Assembly: GCA_032173965.1 (NCBI GenBank)
Contig: CM063283.1
Coordinates: 112,973,108-113,037,107 of the forward strand
Origin: Sitta carolinensis
Lineage: Eukaryota > Chordata > Aves > Passeriformes > Sittidae
DNA length: 64,000 bases
Direction of reading: 5' to 3'
Below are positions 49,256-59,174 of the stretch, piece by piece. Made by a program: the position numbers and the translations under genes. The notes beneath the pieces are model-generated. The model searched no databases. It had not been told where the DNA came from and was given only the letters and a program-made list of their open reading frames with translations. The stretch's first letter is position 1. Each line of letters begins with the position of its first letter.

Positions 49256-52200
49256 GCTTATAAATAGCAAACACTTACTATTTGGGATACCCAGCCGACA
49301 CTGTTCCTTTGTGAAACCACTGAAAGTATCTTTCAGGGCCTGACTCATCACAGCCTTGCTGCACGGGGTTAACAGAGGCAATTCACAGTTGTTGGACTCT
49401 GCAAGAAAAGAAAAGGGGTGGAGGGGAGGAAGAAGACACATTAACTTCAGGCCACTGAAAGGAGTGACTGGGTTCTGCTATTTGAAGAATTAAAAAAAAA
49501 ATAAAAAAAAAAAAAAAGGGTGCTAGAAAGTTGGTGTTTTAGAAACAGAGATCGCCATGCTCTAAAATCTCTGTGCTACTCGTTTGATAAGATTGCATCA
49601 CTAATTAGAGCTTTGCAGCTTTCCATGCATAGATCCTTATTTACTCTCAGTAGTTACATAAAGTGCCTTTGTTGCAGGGAAGCTTTATTTTTTTTTTTTT
49701 TTTAAGGGAAATGAGGCTGCTCATTCCTATTTTACCACCTATAATTTGCCCTGAGACTCCTTTGCAGCTCCAGACAATCTTTATTTAATTGGAGAACTGA
49801 GTAACTGACAGCAGGGTTGTGAAGAACCAGCTTGCACTATTCAAGACTGTATTTCAGACCTTATCATATCTCATCACCCAAGCAAATGGTGCAATGGATT
49901 ATTCCATCATCTGGACCAAACAAGTGTGACTGGTAACAAGCTGGGGGTGAATAATGCAGCAAACCACAAAGCTGGCACCATTATATGTCAGTATAAATAA
50001 CTGATCTACTTCACTGACTTTCAAATTTACAAGAAGATTCTATTTTAAGGAGAAATTCAGCTCCCACTCAGCTTTTCTTATTGGTCAATTTTTACCAGAA
50101 GGTGCCTCATTTTATCATAGAGTGATGTCACAGAATGGTGAAGGGACCTTAAAGCCCATCCAGTGCCACCCCCTGCCATGGGCAGGGACCCCTCCCACTG
50201 TCCCAGTTGCTCTTGGCAGATTCCAAGTCACTTCAGAGCTGTGAAGCTCTCCTTGCTCTCCCAGACTATCTACAGACTCCACTTGTGCTTAACTTTGCTT
50301 TTTACCACACCCTGCCTAATATCTGCAAGGACTTGCTTTGCTGACCAGAGCAAGTGACTGATTAGAATCACACTAGAACAAAGGACCTGTGGTTTTCTGG
50401 GTTTGAGGGCTGGAGGTTTTTTTCCCTTCCCTAAGGGGAGACAGAAGCAGCATCAGGTAAACATCTACATTTTGTCAGGGATTTTAGGCCAGGATTTGTA
50501 GGGCACTCTTGGTGGGATACTGACCTACATACGTACAAACAAACAAAGAAAAAATCTTAAAACATCCCTACCCTGTTTTTTAAGGTATGGAATAAAACAC
50601 ATTGAGATTTAACACCAGAGAATTAAAAATGCTTTCAGAATATTTGCACTTGAATTACGGTTGAGATGTTGCAAATTGAAATACATAAACCCCTCTTTTT
50701 AAACTTTTTTAAACTCTTAGCTCTGCTTAAACTCCTATTAAGGCTTCTACCACAAAAAAAAAAAAAAAAATCAGTCTTGTAGGTCACTGCATCCCAGTTC
50801 CTATTTCTTTTCTGTACAGAAAGCAACAACTATCCACATGAATAAAACCAAGCACATACACAGAATTCTGTGTATTACACCATGTCTTTTTAGGGAAATC
50901 CACCCAGGAAATGTTAGTTAGACCCCCCAAAATTTCTGATCTGCTGACTGGACTAAGGAGCAAAGTGAAGATTTACCATAAGAAGTGGAGTCAAATCCTG
51001 TTGGCACTTCCTGAAGCGTTTGGTCTTCACTGAGTGAGAAAAAATATCCAGCCAAAAGCGAGTTTGAGCTGTCAAAGGTGTCAAACGCTGGCTGACGCTG
51101 CAAAGGAACAGAATAAACACAGAACAACGTAAGCATTTTGCTGGAGAGCTGTGAACTCCACTGCTAGGAAGTGTCTGGGTTTGGTTTCCTAGATCTGGAG
51201 ATCATGCACAGCCACTGTCTTGAATGAGGCAGCTTTGAAACGTAACCACAACGAGGGCACAGCTTCTGCTACGTGAATAAAACCCACTGATAAGGGCGAG
51301 GTGGGGGATGTTCTGCAGCTTCCAGTAAAGCCAAATCAGGATATTCTCAGCTTTTTCCTGTAATTGAGGCTCTTAACAATAGTGAATACACAGGCGTGTA
51401 TAAATACGTATTTATTTCCAGGCACATTTTAAAGAAATCCTCTTTTCCTTAACCCTTTATATTGATTATCCACTTGATGAGGATTTGATGGCAGATCAGT
51501 AAATTATGGGAAAACTGCCAGTGCAAAACCTAAGGTAGATTTATGAAGATTTTTTTTTTCCTAAAGGATAAAACTCATCTGAACCACATCACTTGAAGCT
51601 ACACAGCCAGCTTTACAGGACTTGAGGAAGGATGTTGCAGCAACTTTGACACTTCTGCCTCACTGGATTTGCCAACAACCACATTTTGAAGCCTTTCAAG
51701 TGCTCAGATGCTCAGTGAAACACTTCTACTTTCACTTTACAGCAAGGGATAAACAAGACTAATAAAAATGTTCCAGATAAAAGTGGATTCTGTTGATATA
51801 CTGACATTCAAGAAATAGTGTTATATTTTGAAATCCTAACTCCTTTCAAACTCGACTTGTGCCAGCTCTGTATGCCAGAAATACTGGTATGAATTTACTC
51901 AATTCCCCCCAACCACTTTAGTCTTTGGGGGGCAGAAGGAATGTGAGCAGAGGAGGAAATAACTTCAAAAACATCTTATGAAACTTGCTTGTTAGTCACA
52001 GGGAAACCATTTCTGCAATATTTTCAGACAAAGATGGATGAAAGTTGCCACAGAGATTTTTTTTAAAGGCACTATCTGAGGATAGAACATTGCTCTGGAA
52101 AGCTGCAGCTGGCTCATGGCAGCTCCTGCCCTTCAGGGAGCTGGAGACAAAAGAAACTTGTAAATGTTTATTTGGTTTAGGCAAACATTGATTTGCCAGC

Positions 52201-53898
52201 TTGTGCCAAAGGAGTGGATTTAGCTGAGGAGCAGACAAGGATTTTTCAGGGCAGTATTCACGTGCAATGCAAAAAGCAACCTAAACTATGTTCCTGAACA
52301 GCAATTTAGGATTAATTTCCCCTCACATTCCCTGACTTTTCATGTCACCACAAACAGTATCATGCCTCATTTAGTGGCTTCTCCTGGCCAGGAATAAACT
52401 GTGGACCTCTGGTTCAGGTAACTCCCCTACTCCAGTCAAAGCCAGCCCTTGGAAAGACTCATGTCTGAATAAAACAAGTTAATAACAGCTGCCAAATCTG
52501 CGGGTAAAAGATTCCTTAAACGTTACTAGATAAAAGCTCTGACTCATCTCTAGCACCTAAAAGAAAGGACAAGTTCTTTCAACACAATCTGGAAACTCCT
52601 GCATTTTGTGTAAATGGCTGACCCTTATCCTGAGTCACTGGAAAAAATGCTGTGGCATGTGAATGAGTAAAATCCATACTGTGCTAGTTTCATATTTCAA
52701 AAGGGAGAAAATTAATGTGTAAGCACGTTCTTCGTTTAATAGTAGTAAAAGAGGAAAAAACACAATGCTGAATGAATTCTGCTCGTCCTATCAGTTACAC
52801 AACTACTTGGTTTGGCTTTTCAATACATGTAATTATTGCAGAACAAAATAAAATGGAATGTGAACAGCTACAGCACAGCAGAACACGAGTCTCTGACTTA
52901 ATTCTATGACAACTGAACACTGAACAACTGTTTGGAGCAACCACTGGGCTAAGAGCACACAGATGTTAATTTGGGGGATCTCTTGGATTTTTTTGTGAAT
53001 AGTAAAAAAGGTTAAAAGGGGACATAAAGAGTCAGAGAAGTCAGCATCCCAGAGCCTCACTGATTCTTCAAACCATGGCCATTCCTGAAAGTTAATGAGT
53101 GCAGAAAGGGTCTCCCTAACCTTTACCTGGTTTATATTAATCAAAGCTGTGTAAAAAATTGATAATGGGATTAAAAAGCAACCTGCATGAATGGGTTGCT
53201 TCATTGCTCAGCCTTGAAGACTGAGCCTTTATAGTCTGCTGACCTCAGCTTCTAAAATCCTTTCAAAACAAGGTAACAGACACAGTCTGCCTAAAGATAA
53301 AATAAATTTAATGATTTTTGGAGTTATTACAATGTACTTGGCTTCTATTAATAACAGCTGTAAGTGAATAACCTACTTTTATTCCAAACAAGGTTCAGGA
53401 AGGTACCAAACCTGACCAGTCCTATCAGGACAGGCCTCTGCCAGCCTCATCAAACTAAAGATACAAACCCTCTCCTGCTGCCCATCCTTTAACCTTTATT
53501 TTGGCACAAGTTGCACCAACACCAGCAAATCTGAGCTCAGTTCCTTGCCCACCTCTTTTAAATTCTTAGGATTTAAGGAATGGAGAGAGGGAGCTTTGTT
53601 GGGGGAGAGGGTTAAGGGTGCAAGATTTGCACCTTTCCTATTTCAGTCCTGCTTTTCACATCTCTGTGGAACTCTGGGAATATTCTGGAAGATTATAGGG
53701 GGGCAATTAAACCCGTGTGCACTTGGCTTGTCCAATTCCTGTTCTAGCACTGCAGGAACACAACAAAAGCACTGGCTGGGAGCTGCCCCAGCTGGGCTGG
53801 GGAGGTGGCAGCTCCAGGGTACTCACCTTGAGCATTCCTCTGTACATGTTGGCCACGGGAGCTACTTGATCCATGTTCCTGATCCCAAAGTCACTCAT
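44169..53898 (-). CDS. ETS2: ETS2 transcription factor, full coding region (nine coding exons, spliced)
   Basis: ETS2 is a nuclear transcription factor that binds GGAA sites and acts downstream of Ras/MAP-kinase signalling. Exons, 5' to 3' on the minus strand: 53898-53827, 51097-50977, 49398-49279, 48795-48595, 47967-47884, 47230-46988, 46836-46573, 45898-45780, 44384-44169. All introns are GT-AG and all phases agree, giving 1,440 nt (479 codons plus stop); human ETS2 is 469 aa. Visible parts: N-terminal LLTPCSK, whose Thr75 matches the MAPK site Thr72 of human ETS2; Pointed (SAM-like) domain about residues 88-172; serine-rich segment 287-335; autoinhibitory helices around 339-346 and 358-367; ETS domain about 373-455. 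The recognition helix [14 protein letters not shown] carries Arg429 and Arg432, the GGA-contacting pair. The ending GVQPDTED and the start [18 protein letters not shown] separate it from ETS1. Arg415 replaces the Lys I recall in human ETS2, a conservative change. The alternative reading, ETS1, does not fit either terminus. Confidence 0.98.
44515..44985 (+). mobile_element. Solo LTR of an endogenous retrovirus-like element, in ETS2 intron 9
   Basis: Begins TGATGCCTTGAGTTTTGG, like the LTRs at 36,735 and 35,094. It shares their polyadenylation block (AATAAATCCCTGCTTTAT at 44,892-44,909) and the following CTCTGTCTAG-type sequence. It lies antisense to ETS2, so its AATAAA does not face the ETS2 transcript. 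It is the most diverged of the three copies; the far end is approximate. No retroviral gene is attached. Confidence 0.65.
45185..45400 (-). mobile_element. CR1 LINE fragment in ETS2 intron 9
   Basis: GGCTGGAAAAGACCTTTGAG, GGCACCGAGTGCCACATCCA and CCAGGGATGGTGTCTCCACC. Same older subfamily as the fragment at 23,249. Confidence 0.85.
45780..45898 (-). CDS. ETS2: ETS2 exon 9 (codons 369-408), first half of ETS domain
   Basis: 119 nt, acceptor TCCCAACAG|GCAGTG, donor GATGAG|gtatgt. It encodes [20 protein letters not shown] and [19 protein letters not shown]: helix 1 and the first beta strands of the winged helix-turn-helix, with the conserved tryptophans Trp376, Trp394 and Trp399. Confidence 0.97.
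45899..46572 (-). other. ETS2: ETS2 intron 8 (674 bp)
   Basis: Donor gtgagt, acceptor ttcccaacag. Contains an interrupted A-run at 46,515-46,544 close to the donor; otherwise plain. Confidence 0.65.
46573..46836 (-). CDS. ETS2: ETS2 exon 8 (codons 281-369), serine-rich and autoinhibitory segment
   Basis: 264 nt, acceptor TTTGATGAAG|GCAAGC with a weak pyrimidine tract, donor ACTG|gtgagt. Residues 287-335 are rich in Ser, Asp and Glu, including [29 protein letters not shown] (339-347) and [11 protein letters not shown] (357-367) match the N-terminal inhibitory helices that damp DNA binding in ETS1 and ETS2. Confidence 0.95.
46988..47230 (-). CDS. ETS2: ETS2 exon 7 (codons 200-281), variable central region
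   Basis: 243 nt, acceptor TTTTTTCAG|CTGTTA, donor TCTG|gtgagc. It encodes the low-conservation middle of the protein: proline/tyrosine-rich [14 protein letters not shown], then [21 protein letters not shown] and [10 protein letters not shown]. This is the transactivation/linker region between the Pointed and ETS domains. Confidence 0.94.
47231..47883 (-). other. ETS2: ETS2 intron 6 (653 bp)
   Basis: Donor gtaagt, acceptor ttttttcag. Unique-looking sequence; nothing recognised inside. Intron 7 (46,837-46,987, only 151 bp) follows after exon 7 and is also plain. Confidence 0.65.
47884..47967 (-). CDS. ETS2: ETS2 exon 6 (codons 172-200), linker
   Basis: 84 nt, acceptor CTCCCCAG|ACAGCC, donor TTAA|gtaagt. 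It encodes [20 protein letters not shown] and then HWVNNNSL. The matching human segment also ends in a short VPHW-containing stretch, which supports the frame. A stop in the frame just past the donor shows the exon must be spliced here. Confidence 0.93.
   Translation of the reverse strand, partial: TAKRKHRINMWRTLTSPQFLTGSITIP
47968..48594 (-). other. ETS2: ETS2 intron 5 (627 bp)
   Basis: Donor gtaggt, acceptor ctccccag. AT-rich, with an A-run near 48,077-48,091; no repeat family recognised. Confidence 0.65.
48595..48795 (-). CDS. ETS2: ETS2 exon 5 (codons 105-172), core of the Pointed domain
   Basis: 201 nt, acceptor CTTGCAG|ATCCC, donor AAAAG|gtaggt. It encodes [20 protein letters not shown] through [19 protein letters not shown] to [10 protein letters not shown], the helical Pointed/SAM-like fold used for kinase docking and coactivator contact. 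The spacing and the tryptophans of the family are intact. Confidence 0.97.
48796..49278 (-). other. ETS2: ETS2 intron 4 (483 bp) with long homopolymer beside the donor
   Basis: The donor gtaagt is followed about 23 nt further on by a T-run of nearly 50 nt on the minus strand (49,255-49,208, interrupted once). U-rich sequence just past a donor can bind TIA-1-type splicing factors. The run is also a likely length polymorphism. Confidence 0.65.
49208..49255 (+). repeat. Poly(A) run in ETS2 intron 4
   Basis: 36 A, one G, then 11 A on the plus strand, next to the exon 4 donor. Confidence 0.9.
49279..49398 (-). CDS. ETS2: ETS2 exon 4 (codons 65-105), MAPK site and start of Pointed domain
   Basis: 120 nt, acceptor TTCTTGCAG, donor AATA|gtaagt. 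It encodes [20 protein letters not shown] and the segment up to LGIPN. Thr75-Pro76 is the proline-directed site equivalent to human Thr72, phosphorylated by ERK in the family. The last codon (AAT) is completed by exon 5. Confidence 0.96.
49399..50976 (-). other. ETS2: ETS2 intron 3 (1.6 kb)
   Basis: Contains one short CR1 tail (about 50,128-50,215) and several A or T homopolymers (49,490-49,516, 49,687-49,703, 50,752-50,770). Nothing else recognised. Confidence 0.7.
50128..50215 (-). mobile_element. Short CR1 tail in ETS2 intron 3
   Basis: TCACAGAATGGTGAAGGGAC, CTTAAAGCCCATCCAGTGCC, GCCATGGGCAGGGACCCCTC. Confidence 0.88.
50977..51097 (-). CDS. ETS2: ETS2 exon 3 (codons 25-65)
   Basis: 121 nt, acceptor CCTTTGCAG|CGTCAG, donor TATG|gtaaat, ending in phase 1. 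It encodes the conserved stretches RQPAFDTFD and [14 protein letters not shown] of the N-terminal transactivation region. The donor lacks the usual G at +5 (gtaaat) and is the weakest of the gene. Confidence 0.95.
51098..53826 (-). other. ETS2: ETS2 intron 2 (2.7 kb)
   Basis: AT-rich intronic sequence between exons 2 and 3. I see no CR1 or LTR fragment and no other gene in it. Confidence 0.7.
53827..53898 (-). CDS. ETS2: ETS2 exon 2 (first coding exon, codons 1-24)
   Basis: 72 nt. The ATG is the first three bases of the exon, directly after a TTTTTCAG acceptor. It encodes [20 protein letters not shown] followed by GMLK and ends with the donor AAG|gtgagt in phase 0. This start is chosen because it matches the conserved ETS2 N-terminus. 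The reading frame also stays open across the splice into exon 1, see findings. Confidence 0.95.
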
Positions 53899-56800
53899 CT
53901 GAAAAACGAGAGGGGCCACGTTAAAAACACTGCCAAAAGGAGGGGGAAGCAGATGTTAACAGATGTGGAGATACAGGGAAAGCTTTTCCAACATCCCAAC
54001 CACACAGTGCCCTGTTCCCACCTTGCTTTTCAGCTGGGAGAGCTTCCACACAATTTGAGTTTGCCTGGAAAGCCCACAGAAACCCCCCTGCCCACCCAGT
54101 ACCTGTCTCTGGGGTACTTTCCAGCTTTTCACCCACTATCTCAGGCCATCAGTTTTGTGATATTTTTGCTTACTCTGTGCCCTCTCACAGGCCATGATTC
54201 ACTTCAGACTTTGGCTTTCAGAGGAAGAGGAGGGACAGAGTGACACTGTGATGCACCTTCACCTCCTTCATGAATAACCAGAGAAGCCAATTCCCAGTGT
54301 CCCCAGCCTCCTGCCTTGACTACTTTACTCCAAACCACACTACCTTGCACTTTTTCTAAACACAGGATTAACAAACACATTTATAAAGCTTTAGAGGGCC
54401 TAAGTTTTAATTGAAAAGGGGTTTATGGAGTAAAATATCCTTTTTAAGGGGCTGATAATGGGACCAGTATCAATATGTTCATGCCACTGAAGTCAAACCT
54501 TCACCATATTGCCTTTTATTACCAGGAAGAGAACTGTATAAGGCCTGAGTAACTTTTCTCCTATATATCACTTAAGGAAAAGAGTGATAAGATTCATGTC
54601 CTATGGGAAAGATCAAACATAAGGAATAAAGCCAGTTTTATGGCCATTGTTCAGATTTATCGTGATGCTGCAATTCAGGTGTCAGTGCATGATACCTTAT
54701 CAAGCTCCACTCTTTAATTTTCCTTCCCTTTTTTCAGCATTGAGGTTGAATTCCCTTGCTCCACAGCAACTGCCTGAAAACATGCACTTGTACATAAATA
54801 GCCACAGAGGACACTATCAATATTTCCACAAAACTGTGACCACTTATTACAAGCCAAATCTATCACTCATCATGTTAAAACAAGGACAAAAAAGAAAGAA
54901 AAAAAAATCACTTTAAAATTCAGAAAAAATCGTAAATTAGGATCTTAACAAAATAAGCCCAGCTTGTTAAAAATGGCAACACATTCAAAAGCTGTCCATA
55001 TAAACAGAGAGGAAAATAAAAACATCCAACAGCCAAAGACAAGGAACCCTTTCATCCTCTTAAATAGCTGATCACTTTAAAATAAAATGAAAAAAAAAAA
55101 AATAGCAAGAGTCCTTAACATGAAAGGCCTATTTCAACTTGACTGGGCCTTATAATTGAAACAAAATAAATCAACTGACACTGAAAAGAATATTCATTAA
55201 TGTTACTCAAAAAGTGCAATTTACTGAATGATGTTTTTTACCTCAAACAGCACGTACAAATATTTGATCTAAATTACACATCTCATTGAGCAGCAAAGAA
55301 TTTCACACAGCATGAGTCTCACTCAGCAAGCATCCTAATCTGTTCATTAAATTTGCCACAGTTTAAACAACTGTTTATCCTTGCATTTGGCTGGGCTTTT
55401 TAAAAAGTATATGGCAATTTCCAGCACCCTTTGCTTTGCCTTTGAATTCTGCTCTGGTGTCCGGGGATTATTTGCTTAGAGATGTGAGTATTTATGAAAA
55501 TATTATATGCATATTCTGTAAATTTAGGTCTGCTCCCCGGTTAGGAGCACAAATAAGATCCCTGGCACTTGTGTGCAATTCTGACCTCTCCACAAATCCT
55601 GTTAGGCACTTCCCTGTCCGCTAAAAGGGATTCTCTCCTTCCTGCCTTTTTTTTTCTTGTTTCTTTAGAGGGGTTTAGGGCCCTGAGACAAAAGGTTTAT
55701 ACCAAGTGTTGATTACACGGCATTGCTCATTAACCCAAGCCCCTGTTTCTCCACGCTGGGTTTACTCCGAAGGAAAAGCTTTGGAAAAATGAGACACCCA
55801 GCTCCGGATGAAAAAAAACACATGGTTTGCAACCCTCCAGCTCTCTTCCCCCAACCGAACATCTCGAGCAGAGGAATTTCTATATCCTTTGCTCATCCCA
55901 CATCAGCTTTCTCCCCATCTGCAGCACAAATTTCCAGCCTTGAGACACCAAACCCTTACAGGGACCAACAGCGCTGGAAAAGCAACGCGGATTTCCGTGG
56001 CGCAGAGGGTTAAAGGCGGCTTTCTGCCCGACTCGCAGAGCTGCTGTTTTAAGTTCAGCAAAGCCACTACGGCCCAACACGGCGTGGCTGGGCCTCACCT
56101 CCAACTCCTCCACTCATGCTGATGACTGCGACTTGCCAGCTATAATTGGTTTAACTGGCAGGACACCTTCCTCAACGCCCCCGCATAGCTGAGTGGGTGA
56201 ACCAGAACAGGGTCAACAGGATCAGGCACTTATTAACTAATACTCCTGAATTCTGATCGCCTTCTTTTCAGCAACAGCCAGGTGCCTGCGCACAGCTGGG
56301 CGCAGCTGGGCAGCATCCACATGGAGAAGCGCAGCGCGCTGCTGTCCCCGATGGAGCCGGTGTACCTCCAGTGTTATTTTTCCTGGGGGTTTTTTTGGGG
56401 GTGTTTTTTAGGGGGGAGAGAGGGAAGGGGGATGTTATGCCTATGGGAGTTGTTTTTTCTTTTAAAGGCAGTTTTTTTCAGGAGAAAAAACCCAGCCTTC
56501 TTAGGCAGAGGGTGGGAGAGAACGGCGTGCCCCGTTCAGCCCCTGGGCTCCCCGAGCTCCGCCGGGAGCCTGCCCGGCTTCTCTCACACATGACACACGC
56601 TTCGCCCACGTAAAAAACTTCGGTGGGCAGATCACACAGCCCAACCTATTTTTTTTTTTTTTTTAAGTCCCTTTAAAGTCCTAACCAAATCCAGAGCGCG
56701 CTGCCCATTAACCCCTTCCTGCCGCGGCATCCCCGGGCGACGAGCCCCTGGCCGCTCTCCTCAACCCCGCACGGCCCGCGGGGGATGCGGATCGGGGCTC

Positions 56801-56932
56801 TGGGGGCTGTCATCGGCACCCCCGAGGAGGAGCCGCGGCGAGGAAAGGTCCGGGGAGCCCCAGCGAGGAGCGGTCCCGGAGCACCGAGGCGCCTTTTCTC
56901 CTTTTCTCCCCCCTCCGTCCTCCCCGCCTCAC
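53899..56932 (-). other. ETS2: ETS2 intron 1 (3.0 kb)
   Basis: Donor gtgagg, acceptor tttttcag. It holds no recognisable repeat apart from short A/T runs. 55.4-56.3 kb is fairly rich in CpG and non-repetitive, so intronic regulatory elements are plausible but not demonstrated. Confidence 0.6.
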
Positions 56933-57450
56933 CTGGCCCCCGATGTCCTGCGCTCCCTCCCCGGCGGCGGCCGCGGCCCCACACGCGGCGTCCAAGGGAT
57001 CGCGGCGCCGCTGCCTCCCGGCGAGCCAAAATATCCTCGATGCGGCCGCGCCGGCCAACAACAACAAGAGCGCGGATCGCGGCGGACAGTCCCGGCGCAA
57101 GCAGGGGGGCACAGAAGGGGCGGGATGCGGCGGCGAAGGCAGGCGGGTGCCCGCGGGGCGTGGGCGCTGCCGGCCGGGGCGCGGGGCGGGCGGCCCGCGG
57201 GGATGCTGCGCTGGCTCCGCGCTGGTTCTCCTCTGGTTCTGCTCCGGTTCCGCTCCGGTTCTGACACGGCCGGGCTCCGCTCCGCGCTGTGCCGCCCGCC
57301 CGCCCTCGCAGGCGCTCTTCAGCGGGCGGGGGGAGGCGGCCGGACCCGCCTCCCGCAAGCCCGGCCCCTCCGCTTGTTGTCGTCGCTGGTACCGGCACAG
57401 CCGCGCTCGGCCCCGGGGATGCGGAGCGCGGCTCCGGGAGGATAAAAAGG
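56690..57450 (-). promoter_or_regulatory. CpG-island promoter of ETS2
   Basis: About 760 bp of very GC-rich, CpG-dense sequence, in sharp contrast to the AT-rich flanks. It contains two perfect GGGGCGGG Sp1-type boxes (57,117-57,124 and 57,183-57,190). No TATA box is evident on the minus strand. A degenerate 11-12 bp repeat of the type CTCCGGTTC (57,206-57,263) adds several GGAA/GGAG cores on the minus strand, possible ETS-family sites. TATA-less GC-box promoters are typical of ETS2. Confidence 0.8.
56933..57300 (-). other. ETS2: Predicted ETS2 exon 1 (5' untranslated, start of transcription uncertain)
   Basis: The minus strand has a consensus donor, GGGGCCAG|gtgagg, with the last exon base at 56,933. 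It lies inside the CpG island and is the natural partner for the acceptor of exon 2 at 53,898. The upstream (high-coordinate) end is a guess, as no TATA box or initiator fixes the start. ETS2 in other vertebrates has a non-coding first exon in this place. Confidence 0.55.
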
Positions 57451-57649
57451 GGAAGAAAAGCTGTTTTATGTCGTTCCCAGAGACGGATGTTGGGGGTTTT
57501 TTTAATTTTTTTTTTTTTTTTTTTTTGCCCCCCGGTTACGCGTGAGATAATTCATGCTGGACGTTTTCTGTGCTTGTTGTTTAATTAATGCCTCTCGTCG
57601 AGATGGGTGAGATTAGGAGAGTTAACCCCTGAAATTCCAAATGGGAGTA

Positions 57650-57850
57650 GTCTGGACCTCAGGAAGAGTTTCTTCACAGAAAGGCTGATCAGGCATTAAA
57701 ACTGATGATTAGAACATCTCCAGGGAGATGGTGGAGTCACCATCCCTGGAGCATCGGGACGCGGCTCTCGCTGGCCACGGCTTGGTGGTCTGTCAAAAGC
57801 TGGACTCGGTGCCCTCAAGCGATCTTTTCCAACCTGATTCTGTGATTTTT
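57650..57850 (+). mobile_element. CR1 LINE fragment just upstream of the ETS2 CpG island
   Basis: GGAAGAGTTTCTTCACAGAA, ACCATCCCTGGAGCATCGGG, AAGCTGGACTCGGTGCCCTC, CTTTTCCAACCTGATTCTGT. It retains more CpG than the other copies, possibly because it lies by an unmethylated promoter. Confidence 0.85.
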
Positions 57851-58799
57851 CATAAGTAAACGGCGACACTTGGTGCTGTGGAACTTCAGCGATTATGTCA
57901 TGTCGCACCTTCCACAATTATTTTGGGGAGTTCTTAATATAAAACGGGACGCGACGCGGAAAAGCTGCAGCCTGCGAATCGCAGATCCCTGACGCCACAG
58001 CCTGTGAAACAGAGTTGGCGTTCCTCACACCTTGGGGAAAAAAAAATTTGGTGGCCCTCGGAAAGTTGCAAGGAGCTCAGTGACACCAAAATGCAAAGTT
58101 GCTTTCTGCCGGATTTATTTTGTCGAAGCGAGTTCCCCCAGAGGGGCTGGGGAGATTTTGTGGACAGGCAGGCAGGGGCCTGGGTGGATTTTCTTAGGTT
58201 GGACCAACCTAACTTGCCTGATTCTCTTGCCAAATCACCTACAAATGATTAATAACGATTTTAAACACTTGGTGTGCGTTCAGGCAAGGGATCCATGTGC
58301 CCTTCCCAGCTGCCCAACCTGGCTGACCATTGGAGCCCCCCTTGCTTCCCTGGATTCTCAGTGAACACCAGGGATCCAAATTGCACGTAGAGAGAAGCTC
58401 GCTGTTGCACCTTGCTTTATTTAAACTAATTCCCATTTCAAATTAACACTTGTGTCATAGGGCTGTAACTTTTCTTATAACAAGAGGCCACTGACTGCTG
58501 TTTCTCAGCTCCTCACCAGATCTCAGCTGATCCTCTACCTTTGCCTGAGAATATTTTTGCCATTAAAAAGCCACAGTTTCTTTGGCCTTGCTGGTGCAGT
58601 TGTCAGGGCTCACTCCTGTATCTTCCAGCTATTTCTGGCTGTAGCAAAACGTGGATTTCTTTTAGTATTTCGTCCAAACTCCTCAGGAAACTTTCTCCTT
58701 AGAAAAGCAGGATATATTTCATCCCTTGGGGTCAAATGTTACTGGGGAAATTGTGACAGTCTACTTTGAGAGGCTTAAAGAAGTGTCTTGATTATGCCA

Positions 58800-59010
58800 A
58801 TGACATTTCTTACTCCAGGAGAGCCCTGATCTAATAAGGCAACATCTGCTATAATCCTAGGGGAAACCATTAAAAACTGTATGTCAGCTGCATAGCAATT
58901 TTAATTATAACACTGACAAAAACAATTATGACACCCTTTTTATAGGGGAAACATCTGTCAGAAAGATAAGATGAAAGGCTGGGAGTTATTTATTTCTCGC
59001 TAAATTAACA
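58800..59010. promoter_or_regulatory. Candidate enhancer with ETS core, E-box and GATA site
   Basis: Non-repetitive stretch about 1.5 kb upstream of the promoter. GGAA (58,947-58,950) is followed by CATCTG (58,952-58,957), a 7-bp gap and GATAA (58,965-58,969). E-box, 7-9 bp gap and GATA is the composite site of TAL1-GATA complexes in blood and endothelial enhancers. Several AATTA-type homeodomain words lie around 58,900-58,930. Function is inferred from motifs only. Confidence 0.35.
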
Positions 59011-59174
59011 TTCTGGGACCCAGAGCAGAATTATTAACCTGGCCATATTTTGCTCTATTGAAAGGTCTTATTTTTAAAGCTGTTCTTCTTATGTAAGAGT
59101 ATTTAAGTTCATTAAATTTTACTTATTGTTAGTATAGGAATAGACTTCATTAGAAGTGGTTTGTGCTTAGTGGG

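Noticed and set aside
44169..53898. Gene could be ETS1 rather than ETS2
   Set aside because: The C-terminal GVQPDTED, the N-terminal [14 protein letters not shown] and the LLTPCSK region match ETS2; ETS1 ends differently.
56785..57545. Several long plus-strand frames across the CpG island, suggesting a divergent gene
   Set aside because: CpG islands lack stop codons by composition. The frames are Arg/Ala/Pro-rich, overlap each other and have no family resemblance.
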